Source: Climacteris rufus
Taxonomy: Eukaryota > Chordata > Aves > Passeriformes > Climacteridae
Length of the DNA stretch: 64,000 bases
NCBI GenBank assembly: GCA_013398175.1
Contig: VZRZ01000387.1
Coordinates: 57,794-121,793 of the forward strand
Direction: 5' to 3'
The notes beneath the pieces were generated by a model. That model was given only the letters and a program-made list of their open reading frames with translations. It was not told the DNA's origin and searched no databases. A program made the position numbers and the translations under genes. This document shows positions 1 to 12,344 of this stretch, in pieces. Position 1 is the stretch's first letter. Every line of letters begins with the position of its first letter.

Positions 1-249
1 AGGAAAATAATATCGATCAGCTCCCTCCTTCCTTCCTCCCTCCCCCCCCCATTAAAAAAAAAAAAAAAAAAACAAAAACCTGCCAATATTTGGAAAAGCC
101 TCTAATCTTTACGTCTGTCTTTAATTTTCACTCACACACTCAGATGAATGAGCAAGGAAGGGGGAGACCTTAGCAGCCCCTTTAGACGTGGGGCTGAATT
201 GATGGGATTGTGATTTGTAGGATTTCTCCACTTAGTCCCTGCCTCCTAC
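1..249. other. Upstream flank, low-complexity tracts, no gene
   Basis: The stretch opens with a C/T-rich tract (about 21-50) followed by a run of 19 A (54-72). The remainder is unremarkable AT-rich sequence with no reading frame I can support. It lies upstream of the first coding exon at 420 and may be promoter or 5' UTR, but I see no TATA box placed to decide this. Confidence 0.6.
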
Positions 250-419
250 TTGCTCTCCAGCCACTCCAAAGTCTCTTCCCCTCTCTTTAAGCAGCGATTT
301 CTTTCAATCTCTCTCTCTCCCTCCCTGTATCTCTCTCCCTCACACTCTCCCTCTCTCTCTCCATACACTCATCTCCCCGGAGAGAGAGAGGAGAAACTCA
401 ACTCCCAAACACCGACCAG
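250..419 (+). promoter_or_regulatory. Probable core promoter / 5' UTR with CT-rich microsatellite
   Basis: A dense pyrimidine tract (CT and CCT repeats, about 280-375) runs to a short GA-rich stretch and then to the start codon at 420. Pyrimidine-rich leaders and scattered starts are usual for TATA-less CpG-island promoters, and no TATA box is visible near the start codon. The transcription start cannot be fixed from sequence. A 126-codon frame at 250-630 crosses this region but is low-complexity serine/proline and is not taken as coding. Confidence 0.5.
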
Positions 420-720
420 ATGTCGAAGAAACGCAAAGCCCTGGAGGGCGGCGGAGCCCCGCTCCCCCCCGAGGACCCCAGAGCCTGCTTTGGGGCCGGC
501 GAGGAGCAAGGTAGGGCGGCGGAGGCCTGCAGGTGGCCGGGCGGTCGGCAGCGGGGAGCCCCCCGCAGGGACGTGTGGGCCTGGCTGGCCTCCTGCAGCC
601 CACCGGCGCTGGGGTGCCTTGGGCGCTTAGGCCGGGCTGCTCCCAGCACCGGGCTCAAAGCTGCAGTGCTGTCCCCACCGGATCGACACCGCACTCGTGA
701 GAGGCGAAGGGTTAAGAGGG
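400..720. promoter_or_regulatory. CpG island over first exon
   Basis: CG dinucleotides are frequent here (for example around 420-480, 495-580 and 680-710), while they are rare in nearly all of the remaining 63 kb. A sharp CpG-rich block at the 5' end of a first coding exon is the standard mark of an unmethylated vertebrate promoter. This block is the main reason for reading the exon at 420-510 as real rather than as a chance frame. Confidence 0.75.
420..510 (+). CDS. First coding exon (partial gene), unidentified nuclear-type N terminus
   Basis: The exon encodes about 30 residues, beginning MSKKRKALEGGG, then a Pro/Asp/Glu-rich stretch ending FGAGEEQ. It stops after the first base of codon 31 (phase 1) at the donor CAAG|GTAGGG (GT at 511). 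The KKRK cluster at residues 3-6 looks like a basic nuclear-localisation-type motif, which is suggestive only. The start was chosen because it is the first ATG inside the CpG island, gives a frame rich in charged residues and runs straight into a good donor. Its Kozak context is weak (C at -3, T at +4). An alternative is continued reading to a stop at 737, but that tail is Arg/Gly/Pro-rich and looks like translated intron. I do not recognise the gene, and the remaining exons appear to lie beyond the window. Confidence 0.65.
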
Positions 721-3700
721 GCAAGGGGAAGGGCTGAGGGAAGGGGAGTGGGAAGGTGGCCGAGGGGAATGGCAGGTCTGCCAGGCAGTCCAGGCTCCCT
801 TCCCCACTGCAGTTTGTCACTGGCATGGGCATGGCCACACTGCCTCATTGATTTGTAGCTTGTGTAAATCTCTTTGCAGTGTGCTCCCAGCCTGGGCAGC
901 AAATGAGCTATAGGCACCTAATATATACGTTGTGGTTTTGCGTGGGTCCAGTTTCCTTCAGCAAGCCCCCATCCCTGGTACGATTTCAGTTGCGTCATTT
1001 GGGGCTTCAGACGCCTCACTTGTAGTGCACTTTGCATCCAGCTAAAGTTGGTTTTGCTGTAATTTTCAAGCTCCGAGTATTTTTGGTGAAAGCTGTTCTG
1101 TACTTTTTGACAAGATAATATGAACGTAGCAGCCGAGTGGTGTAAAATCAGCTGTGCACACAAGTGTGAGGGAGTTCTGCAGCCGAGTTTCTTGTTGTAC
1201 AGCCAGCCCAGTAGGTTCCCTTTCTTTGTGTTTATTTAACAAAGTGGGCCCAGATGAACCAAGATGAGCTACAGGGCTCTGGGCTTGTGGCTGTAATTCA
1301 GGGAGGAAAGGAAAATACCGGTTGGATTCAGAGCAGGGTTTCAGGCTGTTGTGAATGGCTCTGGTGGGAGACAGTGGGTGTGTGGTGGGTTCAGGTGACG
1401 ATGTGAGTATGTCTCTGTGTGTGCTTGAATTCAGAAACATGGTGTTTTTGCCTGGGCAGGTGTACACAGAGCAGAGAGGGATGGAACGAGTGTGTTCTCC
1501 AACATGGAGTCTGTGGCCCTTTTTGTAAATGATGTGAAGGATCCTAATGTCACAAATCACCCAGATCATGAAATTCCCTTGCCACCATGGGTGTTTCTGC
1601 TTTTTGCAAGGAAATGTTTCCAGCACAGTGGTTGGTGTGTTCTTCTGGTTTCATTAGAAAGGAGCATTGAAATTCACCATTCCTCTCAAGATATGGTTTA
1701 GGGTTTATGTGGTTGTTGGCTTTTAATTGCTTGGCTCTCCCACAAGAAAACAAGATTCACGTTCATATATTCTTGGCATTTCTCTGCTTAAGACTAATCT
1801 TGACATGGGAGGGACATTTTCAGACCCTGTGAATGACTTTATATGTATGACAGCATTCAATGTTTTTGCAGTGTGGAATTTTGCTGTTACTAACCTGGAA
1901 AATCTTACCTTTTTGTCAGCAGTAGAGGAGGTTAAATACAGAATGGGCATTCAGCATAGATCTGAAACTTTGGTATAGATTACGTGTAATTTTAATTTAA
2001 ATGTGTGCCAGTAGTGGGTGTAGAAGCACCTTACATGTTATTGTGATGCTGTGATGTTTGCCTGGTTATCTTTTTTTTTCACATACCTTTCTTTCCAATT
2101 CCACAATAATATTTTTTTGTAACACTTCTGGTTATGTAATAAGAAACAGAAAACATAATATAACTTTAAAACAAGATTCTTTTTTTTAATTTCAGTGTGT
2201 ACAGAACAAATGAAATGGAAAGTGAAAAAATATTTAATAAAGCACTGATGTGTGTCTAAAGAGAGTAAATAAGGTACCATTTTCCTCATAAGGGGACACA
2301 ATGTATTTTGTAAATCGGACTGGTTGAAAACTTGTGTTTGCACCTGGATAATCCAAGCTCATGTCTTTTTTCATATAGTAAATGATGAAATGGGATTAAA
2401 AAATGCAGTTTTCTTTCTGATCTTAAATGTATTTTTGTGAACTTTCATTCTGTTTATTTCCTCCCTCCTATTTTACAGGAAGGAATGTTGCTTGTTAATT
2501 GTCTGTGACTATGTAACTGTAGAAACCATTAACAGTGTGCAATGTATCACAGTCTTGTAGGGAATATATTTTTGTGTGAGATGGTGGGTGTGAGACTTTC
2601 TTAAGGCATGAGAGCGGCAGATTTTTTTTTTAATTGATCTTAAGCATTTTACTATGAAGCTTTGTGCTCTTAGAGCAGGTTTACTAACTCTGTGGAGAAG
2701 GCATACTTGCTAGCTTGGAGGGCAAATGTGTAGTATTTGCCTAGAAGTATGGAGAAACCATGCAACACTTGGGTTTTAGAGTTAAAATGTGTGTGCATTG
2801 GGAGCAGGGATGCAGGGAAAGGGAAATGGGCACTCGTAAACCAAGGGAAGAAAAACAGAGAGCTCAGATTTCTGGAGGCTGCCAAATCCTGTAGTCCTGC
2901 AGAAGCTGACTGCTGAAGCCAGGCTGTCCTCAGCTAACGAGGTGACTTCTTTTGGTGACAGAAGCGTGAATGTGTGAGAGCCTGGATCCTGGTCTGCCGT
3001 CTTATGTTCCTATGTCACCTGGTCAGCCGAGGGCAGGTGTTGCTAACAGATGAACCTCAGACCCTCTTGGGGGTCTGCACTTCTGTTTCTAAATCTGGGA
3101 GAGTGTGGACAAATTCTTAGTTGCTCCAGACTGTGTTAGATATTTGGCCAACTGAAGTGTGTGCTTGCAGAATTTCATTCAGCTCTTGTTTATCCTCACT
3201 TGGCAAAGCTGTGGGTGGATAGACACTATGTAGGCCACAATACAGATTTTTCAAACTTTGTTGGTGTGGCTTTGTTTTTATTCTCCTTAAAAGTATTTTA
3301 TGAAGGACTCTGTAATCCATACTGTAACCTTGCCTTTTATTGTGGGGTCTGATGCCGTACATTTCAAGCCTAAGTGGTACAGAGAGGAGATAAGGGATGA
3401 GACTTACACTGCATCTCACACCTTCTCAGCAGCAAGAGCCAGAACCTATCTGTCTAATTCAAGGCACTTCACTGCTTCACCTTAGTAAGAGTTTGGCTCA
3501 TAAGGCTCATTCCCGTAATCTCTGAAGACACAGTGGCATTTCTGGGGAGAACTCAGGTTTTTACATGAGCTGAATTGCCTTTCAGAGGTGCCCCTTTCTT
3601 TCCATATTGGTTTATTTGTACTAATCAAAGTGGCAGAAATTCCAGCAAAGCTGATAAGGTCTTGGCGGAGAAACCAGATATGGTTGTTCAGTGTGATACC

Positions 3701-6700
3701 CATGGCATGGAGAAGGTGGGATTTGTCTATTGAAACTCAGCTCTCTGTGTTCCCTTTATAGTCAGGAAGCAGAACATTTCTAGGGATCAGTTCATCTCTT
3801 CCTGAAGTGGAAGTCTACATTTAGTCAAGAGAATCATATCTGAGAAGTGGTGTTTCTGCCAATTGTATATAAAAGTAGTCCAAACATCTAGCATGGATGT
3901 AGACAGCTGCATTTTAGCAGAAGACTCCTGACTTTTGACCAGATCTTTCAGGCTTCAGTGCAAGTCAAATGACAAAGATATTTTTCAGCTGAATTTGAAG
4001 CAGAGGACTTCCCTTCTGGAAATAACCCTTTTGCTCAAAATTGTAGCGCAACAAAACTGAAGAAGGGTCCTCTTTCTGTGAATTACTGTCTTCTTTGAAT
4101 GTGTTGAAAGCTGCTAGTGTGGAAGACGGGAAAATGCAGGGTGTTGTCTAAAAACAAACAAATAAAGTATGGACAATTCTCAGGACTACATGCAATATGA
4201 TGTTGTGCCTAAATTAGACAGTAATACTGCTCACAGTTTTCTAGCAGTTCCTGGATACAGTGCAATACAGTATTTTGGAAATTTTCTTGCAGAGGTTTTT
4301 GAGCATGATGGATTCAGGAAAGGAGTAATATGTAAGTTCTCATTGGTCTGCTCTTTCTCTATTTGCATTGTGTATGAAGATAAATAAAAGTGTTTCTTCC
4401 ACTTCCCCTGTGGTCTAGTTGTTCAGATGGTCTCCATTGTCACAAATGTGAGTTATAGTTGAGAGTTTTCTGTGCTTTACAAAATTGGTCTCTAAAGAGA
4501 GAACTGTTGCAAAACTGTTCCAGAGACAAAGTTGAACTCCTTTCTGCCCATGAGTAACTTTTAAGACTTGATTACTTTTTTTTAAATTCAATGGCACTAA
4601 CCATTTACATAGCAGTTAATCATGTGCATAAGGAAACGTTTTCAAGATTTTGATGGTCTTAGGTATTATTAATCAAAGGCCACTGGAGGATCACTTCTAT
4701 GCAAAGGATACTTCCCTAATAATTACTAGGGGGAGCAGTTTATACTAAACTATTATCTCTCACTAGCACTTGATGATTTGTGTGAGTGCTTAGCATTCAC
4801 ATTTGTCTTGAAACTTGGTATTAAGTTACTGATTATCATTATATCTTAATTTGGGATCATCAGGCACAGGAAACCAAATTCTGTCCTGTTATTGAAGGCT
4901 TACATTGATGTAATGAAAATCAGAATTGCACCCAACTTCTGAATTACAGTTTTCCAAATACTCAGACTTCATCAATACAATGTATTACAGTATTTACTCC
5001 ATTTGTTGTTTATCAAGTTTTAGCAAATGGATATTGGGATTCCTTAGAGCTCTGAACACTGTTGTTGATATTCATGTTTCTCTGGTACAGGTGGAAAAGC
5101 AAAGCCATTCTTCCCTTGTAAGTTCTTCACCTGTGTGTGTGATTTGAAGCTTCACTTTCTCCCATACTTACTGTTCTCCATCCTCTGTGTCCTGACCATT
5201 CTTTTCTTTCCACTTAGCTTCTGGTCCCTGAAACAAACAAGCCCTCCCTATCTCTGGATCATACTCTGGAAGATCTGGCTAATCGGAGTTAAGGTGTTTA
5301 GCGACAGAGGCTTATGTGTTTGTGAGGGCCTGGGAAAGAGGAGGGAATTATTGTACAGCTTGGGTTTTGTGCTGATACACACAGAAAAAAGTGATCCTTT
5401 CGACTCCATTCACAGCAAAATGTTTGTATCACCAGAAAAAAGTAACAAAAGCTTTTTAAGGGTTTTGTTAATGGAAAAGGAACTATGCTTTCCAAAGCTG
5501 ATTAGCTCAATGGTTACCGACAATTTCCTGTGTTAGACTTTTTTTTTTCTCATCTTTTTCTTCTGAGACAGTCAAGGATCTGCCTTCTAGATGCTGTGAA
5601 TGATCTACAGGGTCTAACTTTTTCAGAGGATCAAATTTAATGTGCTGAAAAAGTTGACAGTTTTACCAACTTGAATTTATGTGTAGCTGCAACCTGAAAA
5701 AACTGGAAAGATGTTAAGCTAAAGGAGAATTCAAAATGTTTGTGAAGAGAGATCTGGGGCAAGTATATGTGCTGTTGTTGGAACAATGTTTTAAGTGATC
5801 TCTGGAAAAAAATAGCTTCCTCAGGCATTGTTGCTGACATGCCTTCCCATCCACTGTATCATAAAGACTGTTGAGGAGCTTTTGTTTTCCCACGTGTTTT
5901 GGAAAGGTGTGCTAGTGTATACCTAGATATAACTTTATGAACCTTGCTTGAAGTAAAATACAATGCTTGAGCATTATGCTGAGTTGGTGTTTCCATGTAG
6001 GAGGGGACTTTTCTGTCCAGCAGTGCAGTACTGCCTAGCTTGGTCTTTAGCTGCTGCTAGCAAGTCTTGAGGTCACTATTTGCATTACAGGGAAAAAAAA
6101 AGCTATCCCAGCTGAAGTGAGAAGCAGATCCATAGGGAAAGAGGTGATATTTTAAGTACCTGACATAGTTGCTTTGGTTGGAAAGTATGACTTAGGGTGA
6201 ATTTCTGACTTGCCCTATAAATAAATTTATCCAAACATTTAAAAAGTGGAGATGACTTTTTAATTATTTGTGGGCACTTAGGTATTTCAGCTATGCTGGT
6301 CATGTAGCATGAATGGTAATGCTATAAAAACACACAGTGAAACAGGAATGGTAATTTCAGCAAAAAAGCAGTGAAGAAGTCTCATGAGTAGCTATTAAAG
6401 ATGGTGCTTTGGTTAAATAACCAGCATTTCAAGGGAAAAAAACATATCTTGAAGCTTTCTGATAACTGTTTGACACACTGCTTTGGGCTCCATGAAGTTG
6501 TAGGGTAGTTATCATGATGATGGTGCTGCAGCCCTATTTCCATCTGTCTGTGAATGAAAAGTTAGTCCATCCTGGCTGGCCCCAGCTTGCAGATGGTGAT
6601 CCTCCAATGTACCAGGAAATGCTAACTCAAGGTAGCAACTGCTGTTGCATGGAATGAAGGTGTGCAGTTGGCTGAGTCAATACCTGGTGTTGACTGTCTC

Positions 6701-9700
6701 CCTACCTGGAGAGGCAAGGGGGGAAGAGCAGCTCTGAAAATGATCTCCAATGAAGACATCCTCCTGACTGCATAGTGAGCGTGAGTGGCCTCCCAAAATG
6801 GACTAAGATTAATCTTTGGAAAGCCCAGTCCTCACCTGGCCTCAGATGCTCCCCTGGCTGGTCCGGTGCTGCCTGGAAAATGGGGAACCCTGGCTGACAG
6901 AGAAAGAAGACCCTTGATTTAGGATACATCCTCAAACTTGAAGAAAAAGCCAAATAGGGAGGGCAGTCAAAAAGGTGAGAGGATTATAAAGGAAAAGTAA
7001 TAAAAATTGTAAAAACTTTGTAGCTTTCCTTTAACTTCTGGTAGAAAGAAAAATCTGTGTGAATCTCCTGGATTTACTAGCAATGTATTGCATTGTTTCT
7101 GTTTTATTTTTCATAGCCACTTTCCTCCCTCTGTAAAGAAATAAATGAAGCTGCTTCCCTGTTCCTGGTCAGCAAAGGAATGTGTATCTACCCTTACTAT
7201 GAAATGTATGAGGGAAGAGTTCCAGTCTCCCTGTTACAGTGTCCACATTCACCTGATCACACTATGTTCACAGGAGGCTGAGTTTTGTTAATGATACCAC
7301 CTTGCCATGGTTTCTGGATGTGTCTGAGTCAGTGCTCTATGTGTGAAGGAAGGAGAGATGCACAAGGCAAGTGATATGAAAATGAGGATGTATTTCTTTT
7401 TTTAAAGGCATTGTGTTGTTAATATGCAAAAATAGAGACTCTAATCTCTAATGAAGCACTTGTTCATTAATAAAGTCACTGTGTTTTCACCCTGTGGCCT
7501 TAAAGTTTCTGTACTATTTCAGCATAATCCTGTTTGTAAGTTACTAGTGATAATGCAGAAAGCTTGGCAACTCAATGAGCAACAGTTGTGGCTTTATGCT
7601 GGAGGAGGAGAAGAGAGATGCTGTCTAGGTTTGAAGGGCTAGAATATAGTTGGTTTGTATGTTTATTACTTCAGTTACTGTGTGATGGCTAATAATGTTG
7701 ACATTTAAGGTGTGCCCACACACTGGGCAATTGAGCTTGTGCTCCTAAGCTCATTCCTAGTATGTCTGATAATGTGTCGAATGAGCAGCTGTATTTCAGG
7801 TGTCAAGCTGTATTAAAGCCAGCGACACGGTATTTTACTTGAGTACTGTATGTACTGCTGTCGAGGGGCAGCTGGTAATGGATTGATTCTTACATTTTTT
7901 TTCAGTTTGTGTTGGGCCCAGATATAATACAGGAAAATTAAAACAGTGCAACACAGATCAGAGTTGGAAGAGTCATACATGATAGCATTTTGAAGTAATA
8001 ATGGCAATAAATGAAAAAGGAAACAATTCTCAGAAAGCACTAAGAAAGCATATCCAGCCTTCAAGGGAAGGCCTACTTAAGTTTAGAGAGGAAGGTAGAA
8101 AAATGGTAGAGTGAAGATGCCAAGACTCCTGGAGAAAGCAGCCTCATTCTTCTAGGAGAACACTATCTTCAAGAACAGCTCTTTTCCACAGTCAGGATTA
8201 TGCATTTGTTTTAGCCTTATGTAGCTATTAGGTTAGCCTAACAAATCTGACTGTTGTTTGTGGTCAGGTTGGCTTTCTAGGCATTGCCCATGGAAAGTCT
8301 AATTTGTTTTTAACTTTTACTCTTTATTCACCTGCATTTTTTTTCTGTCATATTTCCTTTAGTATGGATACAGCCAATATAGGCTTATGCTGTCTGTAGT
8401 TATTATTCAGGCTTTGCAAATCTGCTCTCTATGTTGTTGATCACTTTCTAATGTTATGTTTTGGAGCTAAAGTTTGCAAATTAGTAAGTTCAGGTGATAG
8501 GTCTGTTTTAACTGTCCGTGCAAGCTCTCCAGCTGTCTTTGGGGAAAAAAGCTATTATCTTACAGGTGGGCTTCAACTGTGTGTGACCTTGCCATAAATG
8601 GGACTAGTAGCATTCACATCTAGAGACTGTAGAAAAACAATTGAGTAAGCGGTCTTCCTACTTCTTTTCAGCTCTTTTGTGCCACCTATGTAAGACTGCA
8701 TGAGTGCTTATAGTCTCTTTCAAGGCCAAACCAAAAACAGGTTCCCAGAGTCGCATCATGGTTTGTTTGGGAAGTGGTAACAAACAACTGAACGAACGTG
8801 CCTGCAGAGCTTGAAGAGTGTCCTCAGTTGTGTGGAGTGAGCTGCGGACAGTCCTCTCTTCATTGATGTTCCTTGATTTCTTGAGAACCTCAGTAATTTC
8901 TTGGAAACACAAAGAATGTTGTGCAGGCCAATTTTTGCATTCATTAACTCCAGACCCTTGCCTACAGTGTTTTGGGAATGTTGGTGGATTTTCTTTTTTG
9001 TTTTGCTTTGTTGTCTTCACAGGATGTGAAGAACTGCAGCATTTTCTTGCAATGAAACTTCTGATTCCAGGAGATGGTGCTGTGGCCCATGTCGGGTTTT
9101 GAGGCAGATCATGTGGATTGCATTAGGTTCTGGTCATGGTACCTGAAAAAGGTTAATTCTTAATATCCAGATACTTTTTCTTCAGAAGGTCCCATTTGAA
9201 TCTTGGCTATTATTGAATTCCTTGTCCTTTGACTTGCAGAGCCTCTTAGTTTCAAACTGTATTTGCTTACCTTGGCACTTGAAAATACTTGGAATTTCAG
9301 TGCCATATGCAAGAACCACATGCTGAGGTTTAGGTGGGGAGTTGAAGGTGCACATGAGACACAAGCCTTTGAATGGATGAAAGGCCTGTAGGTGGCATAC
9401 TGACAGTGTCACTGTACAGCTCTGCAGATTTAAAACTACACAGGAAGACAGCTGTGAACTAGCCACACACTTTCCTTTGCCACGTGTGGGGGAAGGACAG
9501 ACCTACTGCAGTTAGTCTGCAGAGACAGTGAAAAAGCTACAGGTCATCATAATTTTCTCTTTACTCTGTGAAATACAAAGCCACAGTCCTGGCTGGTGGT
9601 ACTAGTTCCAAGGAAACCTAAATGTACACCTCTGCTAATGCTGCACATGCAGCTTTGGAAAAGATTTTAATGAAGGTGTGAAACTGCTAAATTCAAGGAA

Positions 9701-12216
9701 GGGATAGATTAACTCTGGGAAGAGACTAATGTTGTTATACATCTATACGCTGTATACAACATTTTTATTGGATTTTGCACCTAGATAATCCTTTATCTAG
9801 GCCTTGGAAGCTAATGATGTAAGTGGCTTCTGGTGTGCCACTGCCACATTCTCACAGAATGCTTTTGACAGATGGCATTCATTCTGTGACTGCAAGTCAG
9901 GCATTGGGTGTTCCCAAGATTTTCCTTGGCAGGACTATGTCTTGTTGCCTTCTCCCTCCCAGGTAACTGGACAGTAATTAGGAAAAGGCTGTGCCTCACT
10001 GGTTTTTAAAGGCAGAAGATGTGTGATACTTAACCTTTTTTAAATCATTAAAGAATTATAGGAGTCATTTCTGGCTGAGAAACTGCAGTATAAGCAGTGC
10101 TAATCCTAAAACATTATATATTTTTAATTTGGGATTATAATAGGCTAGGATAGGAAGAAGAAAAAATGTAAAGCTTAACATGAAGGAATATTTAGTTTTA
10201 TTCAAGAAACTTTTTGGCAAAAATCCCCTGGATCTGCGCAGAACCTACAGATTTAAGATGTCTTTGCACAGCCAGAGGCTGAGATCATGGCTGTCTAACT
10301 ACAGTTGGATATTCTCATATCTGCCAAGTTTAGACTTAAATAAATAAATGAAAAAAAGGTCATGCTTCATGCTTTGTTCAAACTCTTGAAATGGTTCTAA
10401 CTTAATATTCTAGAGGATAGTGACCTCCCTTTGAAGATTCTGTCCTCCTGCTCAAAATCCTGCATGGAACCAAGAAAGTAGCTGTTTAAATGAACCCATG
10501 ATATGGCTGAAGGTACTTTCTGGAATCCCTTAAAATGACCCTGCTTCAAGAAATATGCCCTACTTACTGCCAGGAGTGCAGTAAAGTCAATCACTGGAAA
10601 TCTATTAGTTGTGGGCAATTGCAAGCACGTTACCCAACATTAACCCACAAAAAAGAAAATTAACACAGTTAAGAGTAGTTCTTGCCAGAGAAAGATGAAC
10701 AAATAGGAGCAGAAGCTGAGTGGGAAGCTTCTAGCAGCAGGAGGGGGGAACTGTAGAGATCATCTGTTCAGACATGCTTTATTTCTCCCCCTGCAACTCC
10801 CCAGGTATCTCTCTCTCTCACTCATGATTTTAAAGACACAGATGCAAATATACCTAATAACTACTGTGAAATCTGTAATAACAATCAACTAGCCAGGAGG
10901 CAGTTTTCAAGGACCACTGTGATTGAGGGTAATGTTTTTACAATGAGGTCATGTCCAAAGGCAGCCTCAGCTGATGGCAAATTTGTACTTGAGCACTGAA
11001 TAAGCACCTTGTCTTGCGTGGTCCCTGCTCCAGAGAGGCTGCAATCTAATAAATCTGACACACACACACATGACTGTATTTTTAAAATTGCTCATTTTAT
11101 GGTTTTTGGGTTTGTTTTTATTGTGTATTTGGAGTCATTGTACTCTCCTTTATCTCCCTCTGTTTACTCATCTCTTAATACTTCAGCAAGCCAGTTTTGT
11201 GCAAAGTGCTTTTTTTTTTAACTCACACAAGTACTATCAAGTCATGTGGAGACAAACACGAGATCAACAGATGGGAAGCAGCAAACAGGGCAGAGTGTGT
11301 TTTCTGGTAGGTCTGCAAAGAGAGTAGGAAGTCTGGTCTGCTTGCTTCTACCTTCTCCTTTATTTACTGTTTTCTGATACAATTTCGCCTTTCCTCAGAA
11401 ATGCCCGTCTCTATGAAAGTCAGCTGCATCTGTGCTCTGTGGCACTGTTGCTGTTCAAATGGCAGGATGGAATGGAGCATGGAGAGGGAAGTGCCCAAAG
11501 TCAAACAAACTCAAGCAGGATTTGGCCAGAGTGTTTTGCATCAATACTTGTAAGCCAAAAAGCCAAGGAAAAGCCTCTCGCCTGGTTGCGCTATGTTCAT
11601 AGTTATGGCAAACCATGTAGTGTCTCACATGGCATTTTGTGAGCTTCAAAGCAATGAGCTCTTTCCAGATACCTACAGACTGGGTCTTTGCAAGCTTGTT
11701 ATGACTTGGCTTGAAGGCCACCAGTTAGTTTATGGAAATTAAAATGTGAAGGAGCTCACTGTTCATTCTGGTATGGTAGGATGGTCCTTTGCACTATGGT
11801 ACAGTTTGAAGGTGACTCTTCATTAAGTATAATATCCCAGCTCCTTTCACTAAAACCAGAAGTCAGTATTTTTAAAAGCAATTATATTAGACATACTTAA
11901 GGTCTTGTTTGATCATCCTTTCTGTTTGAAAATATAAGGTTCTTAGTATTTTAGTCTGCTGTGATAAGTTTCTCTATTACCCCCAAAAAAGAGAAGAAAA
12001 TGTCATTCACTTGCTAAAACACCTTTGTGGGGGTTTTGAGAGACACCTCTTGTTTACCATCAGGGAGTATTGTTTGAGGGTGGTTGCATTTCTGATATTT
12101 TTTTTTTTCCTGCTGCCTACTAAATATAGTCGAAGGGAAACAAAACCCACTTAGCGATCAGGAAGTAGGGTTTACTGGTGGGTTTTGTGTTTTTTCCTTG
12201 TGTGGTTTTCTTTTTT
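511..12216 (+). other. Proximal part of presumed first intron, no exon seen
   Basis: From the donor at 511 the sequence becomes AT-rich and CpG-poor. I found no second exon with an acceptor, conserved-looking frame and donor. Contents noted: homopolymer runs (for example T-runs near 2070 and 2620), a CT run near 10810, a short AC run near 11058, and a moderately GC-richer unassigned stretch at about 6530-6960. No repeat family could be named here. The longest frame (1066-1626, minus) has no recognisable domain. Confidence 0.5.
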
Positions 12217-12344
12217 GGGGGGGGGGNNNNNNNNNNNNNNNNNNNNNNNNNNNNNNNNNNNNNNNNNNNNNNNNNNNNNNNNNNNNNNNNNNNNNNNNNN
12301 NNNNNNNNNNNNNNNNNNNNNNNNNNNNNNNNNNNNNNNNNNNN
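12217..12344. other. Assembly gap (118 N) abutting a G-homopolymer
   Basis: Ten G residues (12217-12226) run directly into 118 N (12227-12344), and the sequence resumes with TATAAAAAAAAATT. A gap beginning in a G-run is typical of sequencing drop-out at a homopolymer or G-rich repeat. The true length of the missing piece is unknown. Frames that read through the N are artefacts. Confidence 0.98.

Noticed and set aside
250..630. 126-codon frame across the promoter and exon
   Set aside because: Serine/proline low complexity from a CT microsatellite. It is in a different frame from the exon at 420 and ignores its splice donor.
1066..1626. Longest frame of the window (186 codons, minus strand)
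   Set aside because: No domain, signal or family resemblance, overlaps other frames, and its length is only slightly above what chance gives for 64 kb searched in six frames at this base composition.
5135..5536. 133-codon frame with a hydrophobic start
   Set aside because: The hydrophobic stretch comes from T-rich DNA. No family resemblance and no splice or promoter support.
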